Below, piece by piece: positions 42,753 through 52,533 of a DNA stretch of 64,000 bases. Below the pieces are notes generated by a model, which was not told where the DNA came from, did no database searches, and saw only the letters and a program-made list of their open reading frames with translations. The position numbers and the translations under genes were made by a program. Numbering within the stretch: position 1 is the first letter of the stretch; each line of letters opens with the position of its first letter. The stretch comes from Terripilifer ovatus (GTDB lineage: Bacteria; Pseudomonadota; Alphaproteobacteria; Rhizobiales; Beijerinckiaceae), in the NCBI GenBank assembly GCA_029222685.1, contig JARHVB010000008.1:310001-374000 (forward strand). The letters run 5' to 3'.

Positions 42753-43853
42753 ATGCTCTTGGATAACGATATCATAGCCGCATATGAGACGATGCTGGGC
42801 CGGTGCCCTGAGAATCAAGAGGTGATCGCCGGCTGGAAACGCAGCGTCAGCAATCTGTCCGATCTATATCGCGCACTTCGCAGCAGCGATGAGTATTTTA
42901 ACGCCAATTCCCATTATGGCTTGTTCCATTCCGTCTCACCCCCGGATGTCGCCTTTCTGCGCTCTTTCCGGAAACCTGGATTGCAAGGCACGCCCGACAG
43001 CGTAACCGATTTTCTGGGAAGCAGAACAAACATCAAATTTATCGGCCCGATCAAGGAACTGGCTGGAACAGTGGAAGATATTCCGGTTCCCTGCAATTTC
43101 CATTCGAAATCCTATGAATGGGTCGGCTCGTTGCGGGCCGTCGATGAAGCCGAACATTTCTTCACAATGATCGAACTGGGCGCCGGCTGGGGGCCATGGC
43201 TCATCGCCTGCGCAATAGCCGCAAGAGACAAAGGCATCGGCAGGATCGATCTGATCGGAATCGAAGGTGACCGGACGCATTGCGAATTTCTGCACGAACA
43301 TTTCGTCAACAATGGTTTCGATCCCGCTGAACACCGGCTTGTGCATGCGGTCATCGGCGCAAAATCCGGCGTGGCGCTGTTTCCAATCGTCGAGAATCCG
43401 GCAGACGTCTGGGGCTCGGAACCGCAGTTCTTCGCGGACGTGACGGAGGCACAGAGGGTTGCCGCCTCCGGAGATGAAGGAGAAACGTCCCGTTTTGAGG
43501 TCGTCCCGGCGCTGTCGCTGGCGGACGTCATTGCCGAGCATCCCGTCATAGATCTCCTGCACATCGATATTCAGGGCGGCGAGGCAGACGTGCTCGAAGC
43601 CGGCGCCGAATTGCTCGACGAGCGGGTTTCACGCGTCGTCATCGGCACGCACCGACGCAGGATCGAAGAGCGGCTGCACAAACTATTCCATCGCCTGAAC
43701 TGGCAATTGGAAGCCGATGATCCATGCCGGTTCGGGACCAACGATCAAGGGCTTGTCCTGACGATGGACGGCACGCAGGTCTGGAAGAACCGCCGCTTTG
43801 CGAAGGCAGCACCGTCGGCGGAAGAACCGGAACACCCTTCTCAGAGCGAATGA
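42753..43853 (+). CDS. FkbM-family methyltransferase with N-terminal DUF4214-like domain
   Basis: The 366-residue protein begins with AYETMLGRCPENQEVIAGW (10-28), which resembles the DUF4214 repeat found in exported and sugar-related proteins. The SAM-binding motif is MIELGAGWGPW (139-149), and IDLLHIDIQGGEADVL contains the acidic loop of FkbM enzymes, which methylate sugar hydroxyls. It is divergent from the two large glycosyltransferases. Its last 13 bases overlap the 3' end of the convergent kpsT gene. Confidence 0.82.
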   Translation: MLLDNDIIAAYETMLGRCPENQEVIAGWKRSVSNLSDLYRALRSSDEYFNANSHYGLFHSVSPPDVAFLRSFRKPGLQGTPDSVTDFLGSRTNIKFIGPIKELAGTVEDIPVPCNFHSKSYEWVGSLRAVDEAEHFFTMIELGAGWGPWLIACAIAARDKGIGRIDLIGIEGDRTHCEFLHEHFVNNGFDPAEHRLVHAVIGAKSGVALFPIVENPADVWGSEPQFFADVTEAQRVAASGDEGETSRFEVVPALSLADVIAEHPVIDLLHIDIQGGEADVLEAGAELLDERVSRVVIGTHRRRIEERLHKLFHRLNWQLEADDPCRFGTNDQGLVLTMDGTQVWKNRRFAKAAPSAEEPEHPSQSE

Positions 43854-44635
43854 TAAATGCTCAACGCGAAATCGATGTCGTCGAATGTCCGTCCGCGGCC
43901 GCCCTTGAGAATGATGGCGCGATCGCAGAATTTCTTGAGGATATTGGTGTCGTGACTGACCAGGATCATCGCGCAGTTGGCACGCTTCACGAACAGCTCA
44001 TCATAGCATTTTTGATGAAAGCGCTGGTCGCCGACAGATAGAACCTCGTCGATCAGGAAACATTCGAAGTCGATCGCCAACGTCAGACCGAAGGCCAAGC
44101 GCATGTTCATGCCCGAGGAATAATTCTTGACCGGTATAAAAAGTTGACGGCCCAGCTCGGCAAAGTCGTCGACATAGGCCACCACATCCTCGACCGGACG
44201 ATTGTAGATGCGAGCGATGAAACGGATATTGTCGATACCCGTCATCTGGCCTTCCAGTCCGCCGGAAAAAGCCAACGGCCACGACATATAAAGGCCCTTG
44301 TGCAGATCGCCCGATGTTGGAGGTTCGACCCCGCCGATAATTTTGACGAGGGTGGATTTGCCGGCACCGTTGCGGCCGAGCACAGCCACTTTTTCACCGG
44401 GCTTCACCTCGAACGAAATATTGTCGAGCACGCGCCGTCGGCCGATCGGCGTATGATATTCCTTGACGATATTCGTAAGACGGATCGAACGGTCCTTCTT
44501 GGCCGGCGCATTTGTCGGCGCCTGCATCGCATGTCTTGCAGCAGCAACTTCGCCCTCCGCCCATTCATAGAGGCGTGCGCCGCTGCGCACGGCCGCGGGC
44601 AAGAATTTTTTCCTGACGGTCGCAAGCGTATTCAA
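43841..44635 (-). CDS. kpsT: Capsular polysaccharide ABC exporter ATPase (KpsT-like)
   Basis: It powers export of a lipid-linked or free polysaccharide. The 264-residue form from TTG 44635 has Walker A GRNGAGKST (87-95), the KpsT-typical SWPLAFSGGLEGQMTGIDN, signature YSSGM (172-176) and Walker B FLIDE (193-197), and lacks the carbohydrate-binding C-terminus of Wzt. A 45-residue N-terminal extension precedes the ATPase domain. The start TTG overlaps the upstream stop (TTGA) and has GGAG 8 bases before; a longer frame to 44695 would overlap the upstream gene by 64 bases. Confidence 0.9.
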   Translation of the reverse strand: MNTLATVRKKFLPAAVRSGARLYEWAEGEVAAARHAMQAPTNAPAKKDRSIRLTNIVKEYHTPIGRRRVLDNISFEVKPGEKVAVLGRNGAGKSTLVKIIGGVEPPTSGDLHKGLYMSWPLAFSGGLEGQMTGIDNIRFIARIYNRPVEDVVAYVDDFAELGRQLFIPVKNYSSGMNMRLAFGLTLAIDFECFLIDEVLSVGDQRFHQKCYDELFVKRANCAMILVSHDTNILKKFCDRAIILKGGRGRTFDDIDFALSIYHSL

Positions 44636-45837
44636 GCTGAATGCTCCATGGCAATCTCGGAAAGCGACCGGGCGATCAGATAGATGATGCCGCACAGGCC
44701 GATCATGCCGAGGAGATAGAGGAAGCGGCGCGGATAGGTGTATTGATCCGGCAGATTCGGCTCGACGATCGTTTGCAGATAAAGATGCTGGCGATCTGCT
44801 TCCTGGCGCGCCTTGAGACGATTGAGCTCGGCGGCGGCAAGCGCACGGCCAGCGATCTCGCGTTCCAGCATGAATTGCTCATAGACCTGCAACTTGTTCG
44901 ACATGGAGTTTTCGTCGCCGACAATGAGCCGTTTGAGCTTGTCGATTTCGCGTCGATACGAGACAGCTTTTTCTTTCAGCGCCGGAAGGTTCGGATTGCT
45001 CGGCGTCATGGCGATCGTCTCGGCAATTGAGCCTTCCAGCTTTGACAATTCGACGGTCATTTTGCCGATCGATTCCAGCCCCGCAACGGATTCCTTGCCC
45101 GGATCCACGGTGCCGGTCTCGTTCCGCCATTTCGAAAGTTTCGCTTCGATCGTCAGGAAATCCGACTTGGTCTGATCGACGATGACTCCGGCATATTTCA
45201 ACGCATCCCGATAGGACCGTTCATTCAGCCGGTTGATCAGGTCTTCTGCATATTTGAGAAGCGCTACCGTCATCGCCTTCGCGTCTTCGGGGCGGAAGGC
45301 AGTCACCTGCAAAGTGCTGATGCCGGTCGCACCTTCGATGTCTACATAGACCATGTCCTTGAAGTGCTTGTAGAGTTTTTCCTTGGAGTCGCGCGTGAAG
45401 AAATTCGGAAACCGGTTGAACATATCGGCTTCGGGCCGCGTCATGATCTGCGCCAGGTTGTTCTTGGCCAGGAGCAGATCGGCCGCGTCTCTCGAAGTGA
45501 TATATTCGTTGACGGCGAATGTTTCGTCGTTGGCACGCGACAGCCCTTGGGAGGATACGAGCGAGGCGATGCCATCCATCGGCGTCGACGACGATGAGCG
45601 GACGATAAAACGCGCTTCCGAAACGTAGCGATCCGATGCAATGAAAAACAGATAGATCGCCGAGAAGAAGACCGGAATGATCACGGTCACGATGAACAGC
45701 ATATGTTCGCGCAGAAACGACTTTGCTTCCGGCTCCGGCGCATCATCTTCGTAAGGGACGAGATGGCCGCGCATATGCAGCGGCCTCAGTTCGATCTGCC
45801 GTACGATGATCGGTTCGTCTTGAGCGACTTCGGTCAT
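44632..45837 (-). CDS. kpsE: Capsule export inner-membrane protein (KpsE/PCP type)
   Basis: The 401-residue polysaccharide co-polymerase-like protein has TM1 at about 46-66, SDRYVSEARFIVR (68-80), a long periplasmic coiled region, and TM2 near 371-391 preceded by the Pro-rich VEPNLPDQYTYPRRF. This layout matches KpsE/BexC proteins that link the ABC permease to an outer-membrane channel. A second, different KpsE-like gene is at 46701. Overlap with kpsT is the TTGA junction. It is 39 bases downstream of the permease gene. Confidence 0.85.
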   Translation of the reverse strand: MTEVAQDEPIIVRQIELRPLHMRGHLVPYEDDAPEPEAKSFLREHMLFIVTVIIPVFFSAIYLFFIASDRYVSEARFIVRSSSSTPMDGIASLVSSQGLSRANDETFAVNEYITSRDAADLLLAKNNLAQIMTRPEADMFNRFPNFFTRDSKEKLYKHFKDMVYVDIEGATGISTLQVTAFRPEDAKAMTVALLKYAEDLINRLNERSYRDALKYAGVIVDQTKSDFLTIEAKLSKWRNETGTVDPGKESVAGLESIGKMTVELSKLEGSIAETIAMTPSNPNLPALKEKAVSYRREIDKLKRLIVGDENSMSNKLQVYEQFMLEREIAGRALAAAELNRLKARQEADRQHLYLQTIVEPNLPDQYTYPRRFLYLLGMIGLCGIIYLIARSLSEIAMEHSA

Positions 45838-45876
45838 TCCAAAACCTGCAAAGGACAGCTAGCTGCGCACATCACA

Positions 45877-46701
45877 TCACACCAACTGCACGTGGCGCTG
45901 GGCATACAACACGAGAGGCAACCCGATACCTGTCAGAGCCACGCACCATGCGACCATGTACCAGGGGTCGTACATCGTAACCACATCGGGCGGAAACACG
46001 CCGCTGCGAAACATCTCGCTGCCATGCACCAGCGGCGAATACAGCAGGATGTCGCGAATCTTGGCCGGCATCCAATCGACCATATAGAACGTGCCGGTGA
46101 TCGGCAGGGTCAGATACATGACCGGATGGATAAACCGCTCCAGCGCATCACTGAGCTCGGTCGCTGCGGCGATGATGAGTCCGAAGCCGAATGCGAACCA
46201 GGCCGTCAGCAACCAGCCGCCGAACAAGGCCAGGGGGTCGTTCATCGAGGGCATAAATCCCAGCAACCAGAGCGGCAGATAGGCGATCAGAAATGCCGCC
46301 AGGATACCGATCGTCTCCAGCAGAGAACGGGCCAGCAGAATATCGAAAAATTTGATGTTGGTATGAAAGATGAGGTTGGCGCTGCGGCGCATGCCGTGCA
46401 TCGATTTGAAGACGATAAGGCGCCACATCGTCAGCATTGAATAGCCGGTCAGTGCGAACGGCACGACGCCCACGGCCGAATTGTGGCTCTGGTGAGTAAT
46501 GCTCCAGAGCGCCATCACGCCGCATGTCAGCAGCAGCGGTTCGCCGATGACCCAGAAGAAGCCGAGATTCTCGTGGCCGTAGCGCCCCATCGCATCGCGG
46601 ATCATCAGCGCCGCAACCACGCGCGCCTGCACGCGACCGCCGACGGCCAGGCTGGATCTGCGCGAACGGGTATCGAAAAAGGAAAACGGTCGGGCGCTCA
46701 T
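45877..46701 (-). CDS. kpsM: Polysaccharide ABC exporter permease (KpsM-like)
   Basis: The 274-residue type II ABC exporter permease has six hydrophobic segments and the family pattern: a basic N-terminus, VVAALMIRDAMGRYGHENLGFFW, then ALTGYSMLTMWRLIVFKSM and a C-terminal SPLVHGSEMFRSGVFPPDV. The ATG 46701 overlaps the upstream stop (TGATG), so it is coupled to the PCP gene. With KpsT it forms the inner-membrane exporter. Confidence 0.88.
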   Translation of the reverse strand: MSARPFSFFDTRSRRSSLAVGGRVQARVVAALMIRDAMGRYGHENLGFFWVIGEPLLLTCGVMALWSITHQSHNSAVGVVPFALTGYSMLTMWRLIVFKSMHGMRRSANLIFHTNIKFFDILLARSLLETIGILAAFLIAYLPLWLLGFMPSMNDPLALFGGWLLTAWFAFGFGLIIAAATELSDALERFIHPVMYLTLPITGTFYMVDWMPAKIRDILLYSPLVHGSEMFRSGVFPPDVVTMYDPWYMVAWCVALTGIGLPLVLYAQRHVQLV

Positions 46702-47894
46702 CAGTTTGTATGCTCCTGCGCGCCCGCCGTCAGCAGCCACAAGACCGCAGACAGCATCGAGCAAACGACGAGATAGGTCGCGATCATGCGTATCCGCTCC
46801 GGCTCGGTGGACTGATCGGGCAGATTGGGAGCGACGATCTGCTCGACATAAATCTGCTGGCGCCGCGCTTCCTGGCGCGCGGTTTCCAGCGAAGCGCTTG
46901 CATTCGTCAGCCCCTTCTCGGCAATGTCCCGGAGGAGCGCGAGCCGTTCATAAGTCTCGATCTTGGTCGCCAGGCCTGAATCGCTGCCGGCAAGCTTGTC
47001 GCGCTCCGCATCGATTCTTGCCTTCAGGGAATCGGCGCGGACAATGCGCGCCGCAATACCCGGATTGTTCGGCGTCAGTTTCTTCATTTCCTGGATTTGC
47101 GCCAGAACCTGCGCATTCTCTGTCGCCAACGACGTGATCGTGTCCAGAACCGAGGCCGAATTTTTCGACGGATCTATGATCAATTCACGGTTGCGGTATT
47201 GAGCCAGATTTTTTTGTGCCGTGATCAGATCCTGGACGGCGCTGTTGACGCTGGCCTGCGCCGATTCGACCGTGTCCCTTTGCGCACGCACATTCATGCG
47301 GTTGACCATTTCCTCCGAGAGCTGCATCAACGCCTCGGCGATCTTTTTGGCATCCTCCGGCTGAAACGCGACGACACGAACCGTCGTGATGCCCTTCGAC
47401 TGGTCCTGCACGACGGTGACTCGGTCGAGATAATACTCATACAACCGTTCGAAACTGTCGTTTTTGGGCAGCCAGAACCGCGGGAACCGCGAAAAAATAT
47501 CGGCATGAGGATCGGAGAAAATCTTCCGCAGCGGCAACCGCGTCTCAAGTGCCTGGACTGCGTCACGGGAGAGCATGAAATTCTGGACCGCATTCGCGTC
47601 ATCGACGGCGCGCGAAATGCCGAACGTCTGGAAAATCATCTCCAGGCCCGTCATGCGGCGGCTGGAAACGCTGCGCACGATAATATTCGTCTCGGAGACA
47701 TATCTGTCTGCCGCAAATAGGCCGTAATATAGAACGGCAAATAGAACCGGAAATATAATAAGCGAAATCAATAACCTGCGAATAAGCCGCGCTTTGATTT
47801 GCGATTTGTGCAGGACCTTGTCGACGACGCCGGGAGCGAGCAAGGCGCCATTCCGCGAAAAGCTCGCGGTGATGTCGGTCAAATTCACGGCCAT
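46701..47894 (-). CDS. Capsule export inner-membrane protein (second KpsE/PCP type)
   Basis: The 397-residue protein has the KpsE layout: TM1 at 42-61, ADRYVSETNIIVR (62-74), a long coiled-coil-prone middle (about 180-340, rich in Gln/Ala/Arg) and a C-terminal TM at about 369-391 after VAPNLPDQSTEPERI. It differs clearly from the paralog at 44632. It is the first gene of the four-gene export operon; ATG 47894 is preceded by AAGGA at 11 bases. No outer-membrane KpsD/OPX gene is in the window. Confidence 0.85.
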   Translation of the reverse strand: MAVNLTDITASFSRNGALLAPGVVDKVLHKSQIKARLIRRLLISLIIFPVLFAVLYYGLFAADRYVSETNIIVRSVSSRRMTGLEMIFQTFGISRAVDDANAVQNFMLSRDAVQALETRLPLRKIFSDPHADIFSRFPRFWLPKNDSFERLYEYYLDRVTVVQDQSKGITTVRVVAFQPEDAKKIAEALMQLSEEMVNRMNVRAQRDTVESAQASVNSAVQDLITAQKNLAQYRNRELIIDPSKNSASVLDTITSLATENAQVLAQIQEMKKLTPNNPGIAARIVRADSLKARIDAERDKLAGSDSGLATKIETYERLALLRDIAEKGLTNASASLETARQEARRQQIYVEQIVAPNLPDQSTEPERIRMIATYLVVCSMLSAVLWLLTAGAQEHTN

Positions 47895-48031
47895 AAAGAC
47901 GACTTTCCTTCAAAAGGCATATGAACGACTAGTCTGGCCATTGCTGATCGGCACCCACGAACTCGCACACGCTACACCCGGCAGTTATGGCCGGACCATA
48001 ATCGCACAAGTGAATTTCTTTACCTTTAACG

Positions 48032-48044
48032 CCAATTTTGGCAA
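48032..48044. promoter_or_regulatory. CCAATTTTGGCAA motif between export operon and a polysaccharide gene
   Basis: This copy is identical to 3612-3624 and is extended to a 12-bp dyad (GCCAA-TT-TTGGC, 48031-48042). It sits in the middle of the 287-base divergent region between the kps operon (47894) and the unknown gene at 48182, 137 bases from each. It may be a shared regulatory site for the polysaccharide genes. Confidence 0.35.
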
Positions 48045-48181
48045 AATTCCGCGTACTGGCCGGGCTGTAAGGAAGCTGGACGTCCCTTCTTTCGACGCGA
48101 TTACCTAGTTATATCGGGCCAGATTCGGATTAGTCCGCTGGTTCGCATCGCTCTTGACTATCTGAACTGGAAATTTCAGCG

Positions 48182-49273
48182 ATGTTGCTCAGCATATTCG
48201 GTACGCAATCGACGCTCTCCATCTCATTTGCCAGAATCCTAGAGGTTATAGCCAGGAATACGCTGGGCGAAACTGTAGCCGTTCATGCTGCGGCAATTGA
48301 GCAATTGCGCGAAGCCTGGAGTGCGATGCCGGCATCGGCGCGTCAGGCAGTTGTTCTTTATTCCGACTGCCCACACCCCAGCCTGACCAAGCTCCTGATC
48401 GATACCGGCGCCGCCATCGTCGTCTGCATTGACGATTTCGCCAGCGTCGTTGGCTTTCAGATGATCAACACGGGGAAGGATTTCGTCGCCTCGGTACGCA
48501 TGAGCACGTTGACCTTCACTGCCATCGAACCGCTTCTGCAAACCCGCAATCTGTTGACGATCACCGCCGCGAAATATGACGCTCCCCTCACGGAGATCGT
48601 CTCGGAACTCGCTGATTTCTATGGCATTAAAATCAATCCAGAGCAGTTTGACGCAATTCTGGACCGTCTCGGCCACGGCGCCGGAAGAAGCGCTTCGCTT
48701 CGCGACTTCATAGCCGCCGAATTTCCCGAATGGCGGCCGGTCGAGGCTGCTCTTTCGGCCCTTATAGGCAGCGACCGCAAGCTGGTCGAAAATCTGGCGC
48801 AGCAATATTCCGCGATCGGCGAAGGCCGGGCATTCGACGAAGTCTATTGGCCGCGCTCGTTCTTTCAATATGGCGACGTGCCGGACCGTCCCCTCGATGG
48901 ATCGGTCATCCTGACCGGCCCGGCAAGAATCGTTTTCTTCGGTCCCTATCTGCATGTGCCGCCAGGAGTGTGGAACGCCGAAGTGCAGATCGAAGTCACC
49001 GATTGCCGGATGGATACCATTGCCTATGCCGACATTTTCAACGGTGAAGTCGTGCTGAGCGCCGTGTCCATGAGGTTTCCGCGCAGAGGCGTTTATGCCT
49101 TTGATATACCGTTCGAAACCTCCAACCCCCATAGACCGATAGAAATCCGCATGCATCTGCTGAAAGGCGCCATCGAGGGCGAGCTTCTGCTCCACGGCGC
49201 CCGCATCACACGGACGCTGTCGAACGTGTCACCCATCGCCGCGCAAATTTTCATGACAGCCGCCACCGGATGA
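48182..49273 (+). CDS. Protein of unknown function in the polysaccharide locus
   Basis: I do not recognise this 363-residue protein. The N-terminal part (1-165) is alpha/beta-like, with AVVLYSDCPHPSLTKLLIDTG and VVCIDDFASVVGFQMINTGKD. A helical stretch (170-220) follows. The C-terminal part (about 235-345) reads as a beta-sandwich: SVILTGPARIVFFGPYL, HVPPGVWNAEVQIEV and RRGVYAFDIPF. There is no signal peptide or transmembrane segment. It lies between the export operon and gmd, with the CCAATTTTGGCAA motif upstream. A carbohydrate-binding or chain-modifying role is a guess. The Shine-Dalgarno sequence is weak. Confidence 0.7.
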   Translation: MLLSIFGTQSTLSISFARILEVIARNTLGETVAVHAAAIEQLREAWSAMPASARQAVVLYSDCPHPSLTKLLIDTGAAIVVCIDDFASVVGFQMINTGKDFVASVRMSTLTFTAIEPLLQTRNLLTITAAKYDAPLTEIVSELADFYGIKINPEQFDAILDRLGHGAGRSASLRDFIAAEFPEWRPVEAALSALIGSDRKLVENLAQQYSAIGEGRAFDEVYWPRSFFQYGDVPDRPLDGSVILTGPARIVFFGPYLHVPPGVWNAEVQIEVTDCRMDTIAYADIFNGEVVLSAVSMRFPRRGVYAFDIPFETSNPHRPIEIRMHLLKGAIEGELLLHGARITRTLSNVSPIAAQIFMTAATG

Positions 49274-49308
49274 ACCACGACACAACAACGAAGGCGACAA
49301 ACCTATGA

Positions 49309-50430
<1,122 letters not shown>

Positions 50431-50442
50431 CGTCCAGCATAG

Positions 50443-51438
50443 ATGTCAGTCACGAGTTCCACCTCAATTCCATTCCGCAAGGTCCTGCTGACCGGCGGAT
50501 CCGGATTCGTCGGGTCATGGCTGACCCCGGCCCTGCGGCAATTGCTGCCGGAGGCCACGTTGCATGTCTTGACGCGACATGGAGAGCCCTTCAGCCAACC
50601 GGGCTGGACGGCGATAGAGGCGAATCTCGCCGATCCGAAAGCCATCGCCCAGGTCGTCGAAAGCATCAGGCCCGACCTCATCCTGCATCTCGCCGCCCAA
50701 TCCTCGGTCGCATTGTCGCTGAACGCGGAAGAAGAAACGTGGCGGATCAACCTGATTGGGACCTTCGGGCTTGCCTCGGCCTGCGCCAAATTCGCGCCTG
50801 ACGTGACATTCATCCAGGTCAGCACCGCAGAGACCTATGGCGCCAGCTTTAACGATGGACCTGCCGACGAGAACACAGTTTGCCGGCCGCAGAATGTCTA
50901 TGCACGGTCCAAGTTCGCTGCCGAACTGATGCTTGCGGATGTTTTGCCTTCGACCGCGCGTTTGATTGTCGTGCGGCCGTTCAACCATACCGGCCCCGGG
51001 CAGGATCGCCGCTTTGTCCTGCCGTCATTTGCAGCGCAGATTGCTGCCATCGAACGTGGCGAGCAGGAACCCGTCCTCAACGTCGGCAATCTCAGCGCCC
51101 AGCGCGATTTTCTCGATGTACGCGACGTTGTCGCCGCCTATGCCGCAATCGTCAGCAATGCGGACAAATTTTCCCCTCGCGAAACCCTCAACATCGCCTC
51201 GGGCCTCGCCGTTCCCATCGAGCAGCTTCTGGATAAGTTGAAAGCGATGGCCACGAAGGATTTTGAAATCCGGATTGACCCGCAGCGCATGCGTCCATCC
51301 GAAATTCCCGTCACGGTCGGCCATGCGCAGAAGCTGACGGCTCTCACGGGCTGGCGGCCGCAGTTTTCAATCGATGAAACGCTGGCCACTCTGCTGGCTT
51401 ATTGGCGGCACCGCCACGAAAACGCCAAATCGCCTTGA
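50443..51438 (+). CDS. rmd: GDP-6-deoxy-D-mannose reductase (GDP-D-rhamnose synthase)
   Basis: It reduces GDP-4-keto-6-deoxy-D-mannose to GDP-D-rhamnose. The NAD(P) loop is GGSGFVG (18-24), the catalytic YxxxK is YARSK, and VRPFNHTGPGQ and QRDFLDVRDVVAAYA are Rmd-typical. It follows gmd by 12 bases in the same direction. Gmd plus Rmd without a fucose synthase (WcaG) or ManC here argues for D-rhamnose and not L-fucose, although the shared SDR family leaves some doubt. Confidence 0.87.
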   Translation: MSVTSSTSIPFRKVLLTGGSGFVGSWLTPALRQLLPEATLHVLTRHGEPFSQPGWTAIEANLADPKAIAQVVESIRPDLILHLAAQSSVALSLNAEEETWRINLIGTFGLASACAKFAPDVTFIQVSTAETYGASFNDGPADENTVCRPQNVYARSKFAAELMLADVLPSTARLIVVRPFNHTGPGQDRRFVLPSFAAQIAAIERGEQEPVLNVGNLSAQRDFLDVRDVVAAYAAIVSNADKFSPRETLNIASGLAVPIEQLLDKLKAMATKDFEIRIDPQRMRPSEIPVTVGHAQKLTALTGWRPQFSIDETLATLLAYWRHRHENAKSP

Positions 51439-51462
51439 TCGGCGCACGGAATTTCGCTCCGT

Positions 51463-52452
51463 TTATCTGGTCGGGAGCACAGCCGAAATGAAGCGGTGCA
51501 AGGGGCGGGCGAGTTCGCCATGTGCCTTCAGCAACTGTCTGTGCTGTTCGGTCATCAATTCGTTCTGCGCGGCAATGAGATCGAGGCGATCCTGCGCCAG
51601 GCGAACCATTTCATTCTTGGCTGTCTCGACGCTCGACAGCAGAGCACGCGTCGCCTCCAGCTGCGCGGTCAATTCCATTGTCGCGCGATGCATCTCCAGC
51701 ATGCGCTTGAAATGCTCGGCCTGATCGAGAACAAAATTGTCGAAGACGCACGGCGGCAATTGGAAATAGTCGTTCCGCCATGCGTCTTCGTCCCTGAGGT
51801 AATAGCGATTCAACCCATCGAAATAGGCAAACTGATACCCGCGTTGGAGCAGAAACGGCTCCCAGCCGTCCCACGCGGGTTCCTGGCAGTTCACCTTTGT
51901 CGCCTCGACCACGATGATCCGCGGCCGGTATGTCGTGAACTCCGCGTTCTCGATGATTTCGATCTCGGCGCCTTCGACATCGATCTTGAGGAAATCGACA
52001 ACCTGCTCCTTGCAATAAGTCTCAAACAATTGATCGAGACTGAGCATTTTGACGGCGACACTGCCGACGAATGAATAGCCTTCCGGAAGCGCAGGCCCAT
52101 CGTCCGGACCCTGGATTCTCGAAAGACCGACACCGTTGGAAATCCATAGCCGGCCATCGTCTCTCGGCTTGCCGATCGCGCAATCGACATTGATGTCTCG
52201 CGGCCGCTGTTCGACGAGCAAAGCAAACGCTTCCGGGTTCGGTTCGACGTTCACACCGCGCCAACCGAAATTGTAGAACCAGCGGGTCACCGAATGAATC
52301 GTGGGATCACTCGCACCTATATCGACGTAAAAGCCCTGCTCGACATCCTGCAGCGCCCGCCGCAGCAGGACGTCTTCAAAATTCTGCGCGAAGCTGGTCA
52401 TCGGCGGCAGCCAACGCCCGTCTTCCCTTACTCTTGGAGATTTCATATCCAT
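51463..52452 (-). CDS. FkbM-family methyltransferase with C-terminal coiled coil
   Basis: The 329-residue protein has SFAQNFEDVLLRRAL, a SAM motif region FYVDIGASDP, the NVEPNP segment and VVDFLKIDVEGAEIEII, the standard FkbM signatures for sugar O-methylation. Residues about 240-315 are a predicted coiled coil (EHFKRMLEMHRATMELTAQL and what follows). It is convergent with rmd. Together with the FkbM protein at 42753, it would methylate two positions of the polymer. ATG 52452 or 52446 is the start. Confidence 0.85.
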   Translation of the reverse strand: MDMKSPRVREDGRWLPPMTSFAQNFEDVLLRRALQDVEQGFYVDIGASDPTIHSVTRWFYNFGWRGVNVEPNPEAFALLVEQRPRDINVDCAIGKPRDDGRLWISNGVGLSRIQGPDDGPALPEGYSFVGSVAVKMLSLDQLFETYCKEQVVDFLKIDVEGAEIEIIENAEFTTYRPRIIVVEATKVNCQEPAWDGWEPFLLQRGYQFAYFDGLNRYYLRDEDAWRNDYFQLPPCVFDNFVLDQAEHFKRMLEMHRATMELTAQLEATRALLSSVETAKNEMVRLAQDRLDLIAAQNELMTEQHRQLLKAHGELARPLHRFISAVLPTR

Positions 52453-52533
52453 CCGGTTATCCGGTTACGCAACACAAGATTTCAACCACAAATAACGCAC
52501 AACCCGGCTATTTTAAGTAGCAGCCGGATCGTC

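Noticed and set aside
43841-44695. kpsT starting at 44695
   Set aside because: It would overlap the upstream PCP gene by 64 bases; the TTGA junction at 44635 with GGAG fits better.
48168-48181. Near-palindrome CTGGAAATTTCAG just before the unknown gene
   Set aside because: It is short and imperfect and overlaps where a ribosome binding site should be; chance cannot be excluded.
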